From NCBI RefSeq assembly GCF_004000825.1, contig NZ_BILZ01000041.1, forward strand, positions 1-54,493: a stretch of DNA of 54,493 nucleotides, given 5' to 3'. This stretch comes from Paenibacillus kobensis NBRC 15729. Its GTDB lineage: Bacteria > Bacillota > Bacilli > Paenibacillales > Paenibacillaceae. Shown here one piece after another: positions 33,386 through 41,231 of this stretch (positions within the stretch are counted from its first letter, which is position 1; each line of letters starts with the position of its first letter). Both the position numbers and the translations under genes were made by a program. The notes under the pieces are model-generated. The model made no database searches, was not told the origin of the DNA, and was given only the letters and a program-made list of their open reading frames with translations.

Positions 33386-34042
33386 CTACACGCTGACCAA
33401 TGCAACGATCTCCTCCACGCCAAGCCGGCTGAAATCGGTCACGATGAGATCGGCGCCGTCCATATTTTCATGCACGTGGGGCAATCCCTTGTAGCCGATG
33501 CATTTCATGCCTGCACGCTGCGCTGCCAGCAATCCGTTCCCGGAATCTTCGATGACGACGCAGCTTTGCGCCGGAACTGCCAGCTTATCGCTTGCCAGCG
33601 TAAAAATGTGCGGGTCCGGCTTAGACGCCTTAACCTCATCATCGCATACGACGGCATCGAACAGAGAGTGCAGGCCGAACAGGTCCAGCACCGCATTGGT
33701 CCGATAGCGGGAAGCGCTCGTCGCAAGCGCCGTCTGAATGCCGGAGTGCCGAAGCTGCGCCAGCAGCTCCTTCACGCCCGGTATCGGCATCATTCCGCGG
33801 TATTTCTGAATCTCCTTATCCGCGTCATAACTGCGGATCAAGTCGCTGAGCTCTTGCGGCAGCCCGTAATCCGTCTTTACCTTCGTCCAGAACTGTCTGG
33901 AGCTTAGGCTGCCCCAACCCTTGATCTGCTCGACGGTAAGAGCGCAACCATACTCATTCGCCGATTCGCACAGCAGCTCGTATGCGACCGAATGCGAATC
34001 GATAATAACGCCATCCATGTCAAAAATAACGGCTCTCAGCAC
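33386..34042 (-). CDS. HAD-superfamily phosphatase (beta-phosphoglucomutase-like)
   Basis: A 218-residue HAD subfamily IA protein. It has motif I FDMDGVIIDS at residues 7-16, a helical cap, motif II in ALATSAS, motif III Lys in KASKPDPHIF, and motif IV in VVIEDSGNGLLAAQRAG. It should hydrolyse a small phosphorylated metabolite, or isomerise a sugar phosphate. GGGGGA lies 7 nt before a GTG start. It begins 28 bp after the stop of the UMP-kinase-like gene and is read on the same transcript, so a nucleotide or sugar-nucleotide role is a reasonable guess. Confidence 0.9.
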   Translation of the reverse strand: MLRAVIFDMDGVIIDSHSVAYELLCESANEYGCALTVEQIKGWGSLSSRQFWTKVKTDYGLPQELSDLIRSYDADKEIQKYRGMMPIPGVKELLAQLRHSGIQTALATSASRYRTNAVLDLFGLHSLFDAVVCDDEVKASKPDPHIFTLASDKLAVPAQSCVVIEDSGNGLLAAQRAGMKCIGYKGLPHVHENMDGADLIVTDFSRLGVEEIVALVSV

Positions 34043-34070
34043 ATTCAGTTCCCCCGTCCCCCCATTTCCC

Positions 34071-34838
34071 CTATTCCAGCTCCAGCACGGCGTCCCCGCT
34101 AATGAACGTCCCGTTATTGATTCCTTCGCATATTTCTTTCATCGCGCCCGGCTTATCGAAGTTGAACACATGCATCGGCAGCTTGTAGTCTCTGGCGAGA
34201 ATAAAAGCCGACTGGTCCATAACCGTTAAGTTCTGCTGCAGCACATCATTGTAATGCAGCGACTTGAACTTCTTGGCTCCGCTGTCCTTCCGCGGGTCGG
34301 CGCTTAATACGCCGTCCACGCCTTGCTTTGCAACGAGCAGCGCATCGCAGTTCACTTCGATCGCCCGCTGCACGGACGGGTAATCCGTCGTCACATACGG
34401 CTGCCCGTTGCCTCCGGCGAATATGACGACATAGCCTTTCTCCAGATGATGGATCGCCCTTAACCGGATGTACGGTTCCGCGACGGAGGTGACTGGAAGA
34501 GCGGTCATAACGCGAACTTCGCGTTTAAGCTTCGCTTTGAGAACGCCACGCAGCATGAGGCTGTTAATAACGGTCGCCAGCGTACCGATATTGTCCGCTT
34601 CTGCACGCTCGATCCCCCAGCTCTCCGCCATGTTCCCGCGAAAGATGTTGCCGCCGCCGATCACGATCGACACCTCGACGCCAAGGTTCACCACAGACAA
34701 AATCTCGCCCGCAATATGCTCCAGCCGATCCGGCTCAAAGCCGAACTCCGAATCTCCTGCGACCGCGCCGCCGCTCAGCTTGATCAGCACTCTCTTGTAC
34801 CTCGCCGTCCGAACTGCCGTTGTCTCCGCTGCCTTCAC
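34071..34838 (-). CDS. UMP kinase paralogue (orphan PyrH)
   Basis: About 255 residues of the amino-acid-kinase fold, clearly PyrH-like: RVLIKLSGGAVAG, IVIGGGNIFRG, ADNIGTLATVINSL, VIFAGGNGQPYVTTDYPSVQRAIE, GVDGVLSADPRKDS and NLTVMDQSAFILARDYKLPMHVFN. UMP kinase makes UDP from UMP and ATP. Differences from canonical PyrH include LSGGAVAG in place of LSGEALAG and an extended N-terminus. The genuine pyrH of Bacillota normally lies between tsf and frr; those are absent, so this is probably a second copy. The GTG at 34838 has AGGGGG about 7 nt upstream. It follows a promoter, a leader ORF and a terminator, and precedes a HAD phosphatase. Confidence 0.86.
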   Translation of the reverse strand: MKAAETTAVRTARYKRVLIKLSGGAVAGDSEFGFEPDRLEHIAGEILSVVNLGVEVSIVIGGGNIFRGNMAESWGIERAEADNIGTLATVINSLMLRGVLKAKLKREVRVMTALPVTSVAEPYIRLRAIHHLEKGYVVIFAGGNGQPYVTTDYPSVQRAIEVNCDALLVAKQGVDGVLSADPRKDSGAKKFKSLHYNDVLQQNLTVMDQSAFILARDYKLPMHVFNFDKPGAMKEICEGINNGTFISGDAVLELE

Positions 34839-34854
34839 CCCAAGCACCCCCTAA

Positions 34855-34892
34855 TAAAATAAAAAACACTAAAGCATCAATGCTTTAGTGTT
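34855..34892 (-). terminator. Terminator (attenuator candidate) just upstream of the UMP kinase paralogue
   Basis: AACACTAAAGCA / TGCTTTAGTGTT, a perfect 12-bp stem with a 4-nt loop. On the minus strand it is followed by TTTTATTTTATT. The kinase ribosome binding site begins right after the U-tract, and the leader ORF stop codon lies in the ascending stem. Confidence 0.85.
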
Positions 34893-34965
34893 GAACAGAA
34901 ATGAAAATATGAAAAGGTACGTAAGGTACGTTGGTCCGAATCGAACGCTTCCGCCGCTGCTTCAT
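34885..34965 (-). CDS. Candidate 26-residue leader peptide
   Basis: ATG at 34965 is preceded by AGAGAGGGG about 9 nt upstream. The 26-codon frame begins MKQRRKR, continues SIRTNVPYVPF, and ends HIFISVQH with TAA at 34887-34885 inside the terminator stem. It is basic at the N-terminus and hydrophobic-aromatic at the C-terminus. A ribosome reaching or stalling near the end would melt the terminator. The basic RRKR run and the IFIS-type end are loosely like antibiotic-sensing leader peptides, but that resemblance is weak. A small protein with its own function cannot be excluded. Confidence 0.5.
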   Translation of the reverse strand: MKQRRKRSIRTNVPYVPFHIFISVQH

Positions 34966-34997
34966 ACTTCCATTCCCCTCTCTTATGAATTCAACTT

Positions 34998-35026
34998 ATT
35001 GTACAGTGAAACATTTCCATGCGCAA
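34998..35026 (-). promoter_or_regulatory. Sigma-A promoter of the leader / UMP kinase / HAD operon
   Basis: Minus strand TTGCGC (35026-35021), 17-bp spacer, TACAAT (35003-34998). The predicted start is about 25 nt before the leader ATG. Confidence 0.65.
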
Positions 35027-35081
35027 TAACGGTTTTTCCAAACCTTTCATACGCTTCCTTGTTGTACAAAGAAGTGACTTC

Positions 35082-36230
35082 TTACTCGTACAAGCTCGAT
35101 TTGAAGTCTCGGCCATTCACGGCCATGCCGCGCAGACGATAGTCGCAGAAGTCGAGCAGGTTGTCGATGTCCTCTTGGCTGCGCGCATGGCCGCCCGGAC
35201 GGAATCCGATGCCGATCTGCCCGCCAATGCCGAGGAAATCATACACTTTAGCCGCTTCCGCATAAGAGATATACATGCCTTCCGGATTCGTCCAATAATC
35301 CGCATAACCGGCTGTGACGAGCAACGCTCTCGGCGCGATCAGTGCCGCCAGTTCGTGTTGATCGAACGGCAGCTTCTCCACATCCTTGAACTCGCTGAAG
35401 ACGGAATTGAACCAATGCGCCTCTTGGTCACATTGCAACACTTCAAGCCCTTCGCTGCGGTCGGCAACTCCCCAGGCATATTGCTTCCCGCCGAACGAGC
35501 GGCGGAATGAGGCGATGCCGCCTGCTCCCGAGCAATGCGAGTTGACGATAGCGAACCGCTCGTCCAACGCCCCGGCAATAAGAGCGGACTTGCCGCAACG
35601 GGAGAAGCCGGTAATAACCGTCTGCACGGGATCGATCTCGTCGTAAGCGCCCTGCTCCAGCGCATCGAGCACTTTGCCCGCGCCCCAGCCCCATGCAACG
35701 AGCACGCCGCTGTCATAGCCAGCCTCCGCTGCCGGTTCGGAGCTGTATGGATACAGCTCGAAGAACGCTCCGGTCCGTTCGGCATTGTCCGATGCGACGA
35801 GCGCCGTCTTCAGCGTCACGACCGCATAGCCGCGCCGGTTCGCTTGTCTTACATAGTCGGTATCCGTTATGCCGCCCGGCCGCCAAGCTTCCAGCGTTCC
35901 GATCGTGAAGATGACGGGATATGGCCCTTCGAGCACACATTCATCACCCGGCAAGCTGACTTCGACAGGGTAGGATACCGCCATGTCATGCACCGTTACC
36001 GTAATAATCAGCCCGGTCTCCGTTCGCCGATAGGTTACCCTCTCTTCCGATGCATCCGGCAGATAGCCGTACATATAGTGCTGGTACAAAGCTTTCAGTT
36101 CCTCGGCGCGCTGGTACCAGTCCTCTGCGGTCGCGACTTTGGAGCCATCCCTAAACGTGAAGATGTCCGGCAGATCCGGCAACGTTGGCAATTGGCTAAC
36201 GGGAACGAACTTCTGTGCCGTCCTCGACAT
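35082..36230 (-). CDS. CE15-type glucuronoyl esterase-like alpha/beta hydrolase
   Basis: A 382-residue protein with the CE15 signature GFSRCGKSAL (nucleophile Ser210), ALDERFAIVNSHCSGAGG after it, LIAPRALLVTAGYADYWTNPEG, and the catalytic His in PGGHARSQ near residue 348. CE15 enzymes cleave the ester between lignin alcohols and 4-O-methyl-glucuronic acid on xylan. There is no signal peptide, so the intracellular protein may act on small imported esters. Together with the GH43 enzyme it suggests use of xylan fragments. The ribosome binding site is weak (AAAGG, 12 nt before the ATG). Confidence 0.85.
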   Translation of the reverse strand: MSRTAQKFVPVSQLPTLPDLPDIFTFRDGSKVATAEDWYQRAEELKALYQHYMYGYLPDASEERVTYRRTETGLIITVTVHDMAVSYPVEVSLPGDECVLEGPYPVIFTIGTLEAWRPGGITDTDYVRQANRRGYAVVTLKTALVASDNAERTGAFFELYPYSSEPAAEAGYDSGVLVAWGWGAGKVLDALEQGAYDEIDPVQTVITGFSRCGKSALIAGALDERFAIVNSHCSGAGGIASFRRSFGGKQYAWGVADRSEGLEVLQCDQEAHWFNSVFSEFKDVEKLPFDQHELAALIAPRALLVTAGYADYWTNPEGMYISYAEAAKVYDFLGIGGQIGIGFRPGGHARSQEDIDNLLDFCDYRLRGMAVNGRDFKSSLYE

Positions 36231-36339
36231 TGTATTTCACGGCCTTTCCAGTAGATTACCTTCATTCTCACTAGTCTATCATTCCGCCAACCGAAATTGA
36301 GGAGACGCATTTGATTTTGACATTCCGTTCACGCAACAA

Positions 36340-36372
36340 ACCTCCGACCGCTATAACGAAGCGGAAGGAGGT
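36340..36372 (-). terminator. Terminator of the APH-fold kinase gene
   Basis: ACCTCC..CCGCT pairs with AGCGG..GGAGGT with a small internal loop; the minus strand continues TTTGTTG. Confidence 0.7.
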
Positions 36373-36392
36373 AGTTCAACCCGTTTACGGTT

Positions 36393-37196
36393 CTATGCCG
36401 ACTCCAATTGCCCGAGTCTATTATTGATCATGCCAAGCAGCCAATCCCGTTCTCCCGGAATATTCTCCCGAAGCCTCGCGGCCGCGATAGGCAGCACCCA
36501 CGGCTCAAGCTGCGCTTCTCCGGTTCCGGTAAGACGATAATATTCATCCAAATAAGTGCGATTCAGCAGCTCCTTCAGCTGCCAAAGCGCCTCGTCCGGT
36601 ATATCTGTCGGATTGTAAGGCGTCTGGAACATTAACGACGTTCTCGCGACATCCCCCATCGGATCGCCGATGTTGGCCTCCGTCCAATCAATCGCATACG
36701 ACCTTTCCTCCGTCACGAGGATATTATCGGGGTGCAGGTCGCCGTGACAGATCGAGTCGCCTTGCGGCAAGCTGTGCAAATAACGGCATATCCGGTCGGT
36801 CCGTTCACCTAGCGTCGATTCTGACTGACGGATAAAATGCTCCAGCCGGTCTTGCCGGCGCGGCAGGAGCGCTGTTGTGCACCTGTGAATGCTGCTATGC
36901 AAACGGGCCATTTCCTGTGCATATTGAACGCTCTGTGACGGATCTGCTGCAATGAGCTTCAATAATGATGTGCCTATAATTTTCTCATAGATAAGTCCTC
37001 GCCGGCCTTCCACTTCGACGAACTCATACACGGACGGAGCCGGTACACCAGCCTCCTGGACAGATCTGCACACGCTCGCCTCATAATGAATCCAATCCGT
37101 CTGAATCCGATCATTATACAGCTTAATGACTTGGTTATCGCCCCATTCATAGACGTCGGCCGTCATTCCTTGACCAATCATTGCTCCCTTGCTCAA
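36393..37196 (-). CDS. APH-family phosphotransferase
   Basis: A 267-residue protein with the aminoglycoside-phosphotransferase / choline-kinase fold. It has an N-terminal glycine loop IGQGMTADVYEW, YEKIIGTSL as the hinge, the catalytic loop HGDLHPDNILV near residue 151, and IDWTEANIGDPMGDVART as the Mg-binding segment. It phosphorylates a small molecule; antibiotic resistance, homoserine or sugar kinase roles cannot be separated by sequence alone. The TTG start at 37196 is supported by GAGGTG upstream; the later ATG sits almost on AAGGGAG. It lies 32 bp after the YhfC-like gene on the same strand and may be the last gene of that operon. Confidence 0.88.
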   Translation of the reverse strand: MSKGAMIGQGMTADVYEWGDNQVIKLYNDRIQTDWIHYEASVCRSVQEAGVPAPSVYEFVEVEGRRGLIYEKIIGTSLLKLIAADPSQSVQYAQEMARLHSSIHRCTTALLPRRQDRLEHFIRQSESTLGERTDRICRYLHSLPQGDSICHGDLHPDNILVTEERSYAIDWTEANIGDPMGDVARTSLMFQTPYNPTDIPDEALWQLKELLNRTYLDEYYRLTGTGEAQLEPWVLPIAAARLRENIPGERDWLLGMINNRLGQLESA

Positions 37197-37228
37197 CGCG
37201 GCACCTCGCTCGCTTGCAGTATCGACGA

Positions 37229-37945
37229 TTATTTATCCAGTATAAATTGGAAATAAACACCTAGCAATAAAACGATGCCGCCGACTGCCGCTATGAATGC
37301 GCTCGATCGTCCGATCGACTTCGCAGCAAGCAGAACCGCGATAAAATTGACTGCGCTATGCAGAGGAATGAGCGCAATGACAGTCCACGGATTGTAAGCG
37401 ACGACCAAGGTCGCACCAATATGAAGTGCGGATGCCCATACACGTTCGAGCACGCCCCATAACGGACTTGTCTGAATATTGCCGTTCGCTTCAAGCATTT
37501 GCTTCGCCTGCAGCGCCTTCTCGTCCGTGCGGTTCGCGAGCGATTTGATTGCGATGATGGTAACCAGCACGTACAACACCTCGACTGCCGCCCAGCCTTG
37601 GCCGACCGATAGCGCCCAAGATGATCCGAATGACGTCACCGCCAACAGAACAAGCCGTATCGTTTCCTCCATTACGCCGGAGCTGGCGATCATTATATTT
37701 TTCGCTCTTTCCTGCGGCATCTTCATGACGATCACGCTGACCGGACCGCGTAAGAACAGCGCTGCAATCCATCCAAGCGCGCCTAGCCCGTACGCTTTCC
37801 ATTCCACTTCATAGCCGGTCAGCCAAAAGGCGACCGCGAACAATACAGGTACCGCGATATATAACGGGAAGCTGAGCATAGCTTTGCGGGAAGCGTTCGC
37901 GATCTTCAGATCCAGTTCTTCATTCCGTTTCATGGCCATGTTCAT
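37229..37945 (-). CDS. Putative YhfC-type intramembrane metalloprotease
   Basis: About 238 residues with seven or eight membrane helices. It carries the motifs of the CAAX-protease/PrsW/YhfC group: GVMEETIRLVLL (EExxR), HIGATLVVAYNPW, and HSAVNFIAVLL (HxxxN). These would form a membrane-embedded metal site, so proteolysis of membrane peptides is inferred from the family. The start at 37945 follows AAGGAG by 9 nt; upstream in-frame ATGs overlap that site. It overlaps the end of the regulator gene by 26 bp in another frame, so translation is probably coupled. Confidence 0.75.
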   Translation of the reverse strand: MNMAMKRNEELDLKIANASRKAMLSFPLYIAVPVLFAVAFWLTGYEVEWKAYGLGALGWIAALFLRGPVSVIVMKMPQERAKNIMIASSGVMEETIRLVLLAVTSFGSSWALSVGQGWAAVEVLYVLVTIIAIKSLANRTDEKALQAKQMLEANGNIQTSPLWGVLERVWASALHIGATLVVAYNPWTVIALIPLHSAVNFIAVLLAAKSIGRSSAFIAAVGGIVLLLGVYFQFILDK

Positions 37946-38516
37946 CGTCTCCATCTCCTTCATGGTTATCCTTACGGTTCGTTCCGCTGCTGGCCTCCGG
38001 TATAACGACCGTCGAAATCATGCGCAGCCTCCTGCCCTCCGACGGGCCGTTGCTCGCATACTGTTGCATTCGTTGCCGCTGCTCCATCAACAAGGACATG
38101 TACTCGTCGTCCGTCAGATACAGCTCCACCTTGCGGAACGAAATGCCGTCTTCCTTCAAGTTGTACTGCTCCTGCCCGACATAAGCGCCGAAATCCCCAA
38201 TCAAAGAAGCAACGAATTTCAGAAATAGTTCCATATGCCTCTCGGATGACGTTTCGGTCACATCATCCGGAGTCGCATCGGCCGCATTGGCAGCCAGCGC
38301 GTATACTTTCTCCGTCGTGCCCCGAATTTTGCGTTCCTCTACGACATGTATGAGCCCCGCCTTCAACAGCGTGTTCAAGTGCCGGTACAACGTTGCTTGC
38401 GGAACGTTCGGCAGCCGCTCCGCGAGCTGCAACGTCGTACGATTGCCGGACAACAGCGCCTGAATGATGCGCATCCGAATCGGATTTAGAATAAGATCGG
38501 CTTGTGTTCGTTCCAT
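37920..38516 (-). CDS. Winged-helix transcriptional regulator (ArsR-like)
   Basis: About 198 residues. The N-terminal winged helix is clear: ADLILNPIRMRIIQALL, TTLQLAERLPNVPQATLYRHLNTLLKAGLIHVVEER. A helical middle and DDEYMSLLMEQRQRMQQYA follow. The C-terminus is His/Asp/Glu-rich (NHEGDGDDEHGHETE), perhaps metal-binding. The start at 38516 has GGAG 7 nt upstream. The gene is first of an operon with the membrane protease. A 28-bp near-perfect palindrome sits 18 bp upstream of the start, a likely autoregulatory operator. Confidence 0.87.
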   Translation of the reverse strand: MERTQADLILNPIRMRIIQALLSGNRTTLQLAERLPNVPQATLYRHLNTLLKAGLIHVVEERKIRGTTEKVYALAANAADATPDDVTETSSERHMELFLKFVASLIGDFGAYVGQEQYNLKEDGISFRKVELYLTDDEYMSLLMEQRQRMQQYASNGPSEGRRLRMISTVVIPEASSGTNRKDNHEGDGDDEHGHETE

Positions 38517-38533
38517 TTGTGGACTCCTTTTTA

Positions 38534-38561
38534 TTGTTATTATTATCGATAATGATAACAA
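38534..38561. promoter_or_regulatory. 28-bp near-perfect palindrome, operator candidate
   Basis: TTGTTATTATTATC and GATAATGATAACAA are inverted halves with 13 of 14 matches. It is AT-rich and placed 18-45 bp upstream of the regulator's start codon. It superficially resembles metal-regulator boxes rich in ATTATC/GATAAT. Confidence 0.6.
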
Positions 38562-38809
38562 TGGGGTGCGGGAAAGTCAACCCTTTCCAATTAGTTCATT
38601 AAGACCGCAAGAAAAGGAAAATATAAAAATAGGTTAATCATGGTAGCATGTGACCATAATCGACCTGTATTGATGTAACGTACAACCGTTATTTAGGGTG
38701 TAAAAGTAAAGTATTGACGTGTGTACAGAGTGTTTAAAAAACTTTAATACTGATAGGCTAGTTGTGTATTGGTTGTATCGTAAGTTCATTCGGCACCGGG
38801 TAGCCCCCA

Positions 38810-38849
38810 ACAAAAGAAAAACCTTGAAAGGCACGGGGCCAATCAAGGT
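38810..38849 (-). terminator. Terminator of the distal toxin cassette
   Basis: ACCTTGA / TCAAGGT; the minus strand continues TTTTTCTTTTG. The flanking TTCATTCGGCAC and ACCTTGAAAG sequence is shared with the terminator at 42361-42396. Confidence 0.75.
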
Positions 38850-38868
38850 CTATCACATTTAACAAGGC

Positions 38869-39234
38869 TTAATCATACTCAATCCATACTTCTCTATCTA
38901 TTGATTGCGCCTGATGGAGAATTTCAACTATGCTTTGAAAGACAGTAAGTGTTGCTTGATCTAATTCTATTTTACTAACACTTTGAAGATTGTTCAATGC
39001 GTCGCCTATATCAGGTATTCTCCACGGCGTCTCTTCAAACCATCCAGTATCGGTATGATAGTAATATGCAAGCCCACTCCACCCGTTTTCATTAGGCTGT
39101 ATAGCCGCCATGATTGAATCTAAATAACCAATCCAAATCTTAAGCTGAACTTTTTGATCCTCGGAATTTTCAAAAGAGAAGATGATCTCCGCCTCACCCT
39201 CAAATCCACTGTAGAAGTCCTTAACTATCTCCAT
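38869..39234 (-). CDS. Candidate immunity protein for the distal Rhs cassette
   Basis: A 121-residue acidic cytoplasmic protein (IIFSFENSEDQKVQLKIWIGYLDS, end SIDREVWIEYD). I do not recognise a family. Its position, 16 bp after the toxin frame on the same strand with its own AGGGGA ribosome binding site and followed by a terminator, is that of an immunity gene. Its base composition is AT-richer than the housekeeping neighbours, as is common in exchanged cassettes. Confidence 0.72.
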   Translation of the reverse strand: MEIVKDFYSGFEGEAEIIFSFENSEDQKVQLKIWIGYLDSIMAAIQPNENGWSGLAYYYHTDTGWFEETPWRIPDIGDALNNLQSVSKIELDQATLTVFQSIVEILHQAQSIDREVWIEYD

Positions 39235-39250
39235 TTAACATCCCCTATTC

Positions 39251-40660
39251 TTATTTAGCAGGCCAGTGCCCTGAATCTAAGAGCGCTTGTTGTTCAGCTG
39301 TTGCTGTACCATTTTGTCGTGCACTTACCGCGTCTTGCCATTGTTTCATAGATGTCCATTGGTTCTCACCAGTTAAAATGTGTTGCTGTTTTCTTGTTGT
39401 TTGGCTTCCTGGTGTTGTTCTAGTGACCACCCAAGTATCTCCCTGATCTGCAGGCGCACCAGGAGTTCTTGTATGCCAACGTGCTTCATACTTATAAGTT
39501 CCATCAGACCAAGTATACTTTACTTGATCGTATCCATTCTTAGCCTGTTCTACCTTTACAGCATTACTAGGGATTTTTATTGGACTAGTATCAATAAGAT
39601 CTCCCGCGCCCTGAGTAGTCCGACTTTTTGCAGCACCTTTATAAGTTTCAGTGTCATCAAATTCATCGATTAGACGGTTTACTCCTGGTCCACCTTTACC
39701 CGCATCCTTAGCATTCTTCCCATTGGTATTATTTTTCGCTATATTAACCTGCTCCAGTGGTGCTGTTACATCCAGACCAACCTTCGGCCTGAAACTAATA
39801 CCGGTGGCCGCATAATTATTGAATCCAGAATTAATATTATGCTGAAACTCCGTATACAAAATATTAGCTCCGTATTGGTTAGCCATCACGGACATCATGT
39901 TGAACTTCTGTACTTCTAAGTTATTGTAACTTAGATGCAGCGCTTTGACTTCATAATCATTCAATATGTCCCCGTCTGTAAGCGCAAGTCCGATTAAAAG
40001 CGACTTCGGTTGCGAGTAATAGAGTCCGCTTCCAGGTTCATTAAGGTTCGGTACATCCGACGTTTTAATGCTCTTAAGCGTTTTATGCGAACTTACATCA
40101 AAGGCGACGGCTGTATCACGCAATGTTTCGTATGGAGTAGTTACTTGTGTAATGACAGCCGCTTTAGCGGTTTCGACTACTTTTCCTTTGCTCTTGACTT
40201 CATCGGATACAAAAGAGTCCACTTTAACCGTTGCGCCATTTTGGGTTCCCGACATTTTCGCGTCAAATACTTCGTTGTCTATTACCATTCTGCCGTTTTC
40301 GATTTTGACACCGTCTTGTCCGGCTTTAAACTCTACCTTATACCCGGATGTTACAGTGACGGTCGTCGTCTTCGTCTTATTGTCATACTGAATGGTCGAA
40401 CCCGTAGCCCCCGCCAAATCGCGCAAACTAACTTCCGCATGCCCCGTCGGATCCCAATACATCAGCGGATCATTCAGCACATACGTATACCGGTTCAGCG
40501 ACAGTGGATCTTCGTCACGTCCCACATATGTATCCTCCGAAATGAACCGGCTAATGTACGGATCGTAGTACCGCGCACGCAGATAGTACAAGCCGACCTC
40601 GGCGTCGTAGAACTCTCCTGAGTAACGGATTGAGCTTGCGTACACTTCAAGCACCTGCAT
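39251..40660 (-). CDS. Orphan Rhs C-terminal cassette with an intact toxin tip
   Basis: 469 codons that begin inside the Rhs core (EVYASSIRYSGEFYDAEVG, then YVLNDPLMYWDPTGH) and continue through a linker domain to a toxin tip of about 100 residues. The tip includes YDQVKYTWSDGTYKYEARWH, TPGAPADQGDTWVVTRTTPG, GENQW and a final LLDSGHWPAK. The tip is typical of polymorphic toxins, but I cannot name its activity. No HINT domain is present, unlike the full-length Rhs. No ribosome binding site precedes the ATG at 40660 (only a T-run), so it is probably a silent, recombinable cassette. The first 200 bp are nearly identical to the core end of the full gene at 44469-44667. Confidence 0.85.
   Translation of the reverse strand: MQVLEVYASSIRYSGEFYDAEVGLYYLRARYYDPYISRFISEDTYVGRDEDPLSLNRYTYVLNDPLMYWDPTGHAEVSLRDLAGATGSTIQYDNKTKTTTVTVTSGYKVEFKAGQDGVKIENGRMVIDNEVFDAKMSGTQNGATVKVDSFVSDEVKSKGKVVETAKAAVITQVTTPYETLRDTAVAFDVSSHKTLKSIKTSDVPNLNEPGSGLYYSQPKSLLIGLALTDGDILNDYEVKALHLSYNNLEVQKFNMMSVMANQYGANILYTEFQHNINSGFNNYAATGISFRPKVGLDVTAPLEQVNIAKNNTNGKNAKDAGKGGPGVNRLIDEFDDTETYKGAAKSRTTQGAGDLIDTSPIKIPSNAVKVEQAKNGYDQVKYTWSDGTYKYEARWHTRTPGAPADQGDTWVVTRTTPGSQTTRKQQHILTGENQWTSMKQWQDAVSARQNGTATAEQQALLDSGHWPAK
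40442..40640 (-). repeat. Rhs core-end DNA, copy in the orphan cassette (matches 44469-44667)
   Basis: About 200 bp coding SSIRYSGEFYDAEVG through DPLMYWDPTGH occur in both places with only scattered, mostly synonymous differences. This homology would let the orphan cassette replace the tip of the main gene by recombination. Confidence 0.9.
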
Positions 40661-40725
40661 AAAAAAAAACGCAAAGGCATTAGCCGGTGCGGTCCAAGAA
40701 GTCTAACAATTTCCAGTCCTCAAAA

Positions 40726-41217
40726 CTAGAAGATATAATTCCCATCAAATATAATATATTTATTTTCTTTAAGTGCTTCAGCAAACCATCCCTTATCCCA
40801 GACGTGCGAAGAGTTCTCTATATAAATACCGTCTTTAGTAAAGAAACAAAGTTCATTATCATTATTCGATAAAAATAACGCATTCGAGTTAGTGTTCCTC
40901 ATTAATTTGAATACTAGAGCTAGAACAACCTCGAAGGTTTCATCTTTATATGCATTGTTTATAAATCGAAAAGTTAGTGTATTCGCGTACACAAACTCAT
41001 CTTTTATAAACTGAGTATCATAAGCATTATACGGATAATCACCGGCCTCCATCAAAAGTATTGTTAAACCAAACTCTTGTTCAAAGTCACTAATTCTAAT
41101 CCCGTTTGGTAACTCCATAGCAGTAATTTTTCCGTATCCCGCCATCAATTCAAGCTCACGGAGTAAAAAGGTTCGGGATATTTCTTTATCAACTTTCAGC
41201 GAGTATTCAATTGCCAT
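40726..41217 (-). CDS. Candidate immunity protein for the decayed cassette
   Basis: A 163-residue cytoplasmic protein starting MAIEYSLKVDKEISRTFLLRE, with alternating strands and helices. It resembles small immunity proteins of toxin loci (SitI/Imm type), though I cannot assign a family. AGGAG lies 7 nt before the ATG. It starts 14 bp after the end of the frameshifted CdiA_C-like toxin frame. It stays intact although its toxin is broken, as expected if it still protects against siblings. Confidence 0.72.
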   Translation of the reverse strand: MAIEYSLKVDKEISRTFLLRELELMAGYGKITAMELPNGIRISDFEQEFGLTILLMEAGDYPYNAYDTQFIKDEFVYANTLTFRFINNAYKDETFEVVLALVFKLMRNTNSNALFLSNNDNELCFFTKDGIYIENSSHVWDKGWFAEALKENKYIIFDGNYIF

Positions 41218-41231
41218 TTCGTCACTCCTAA

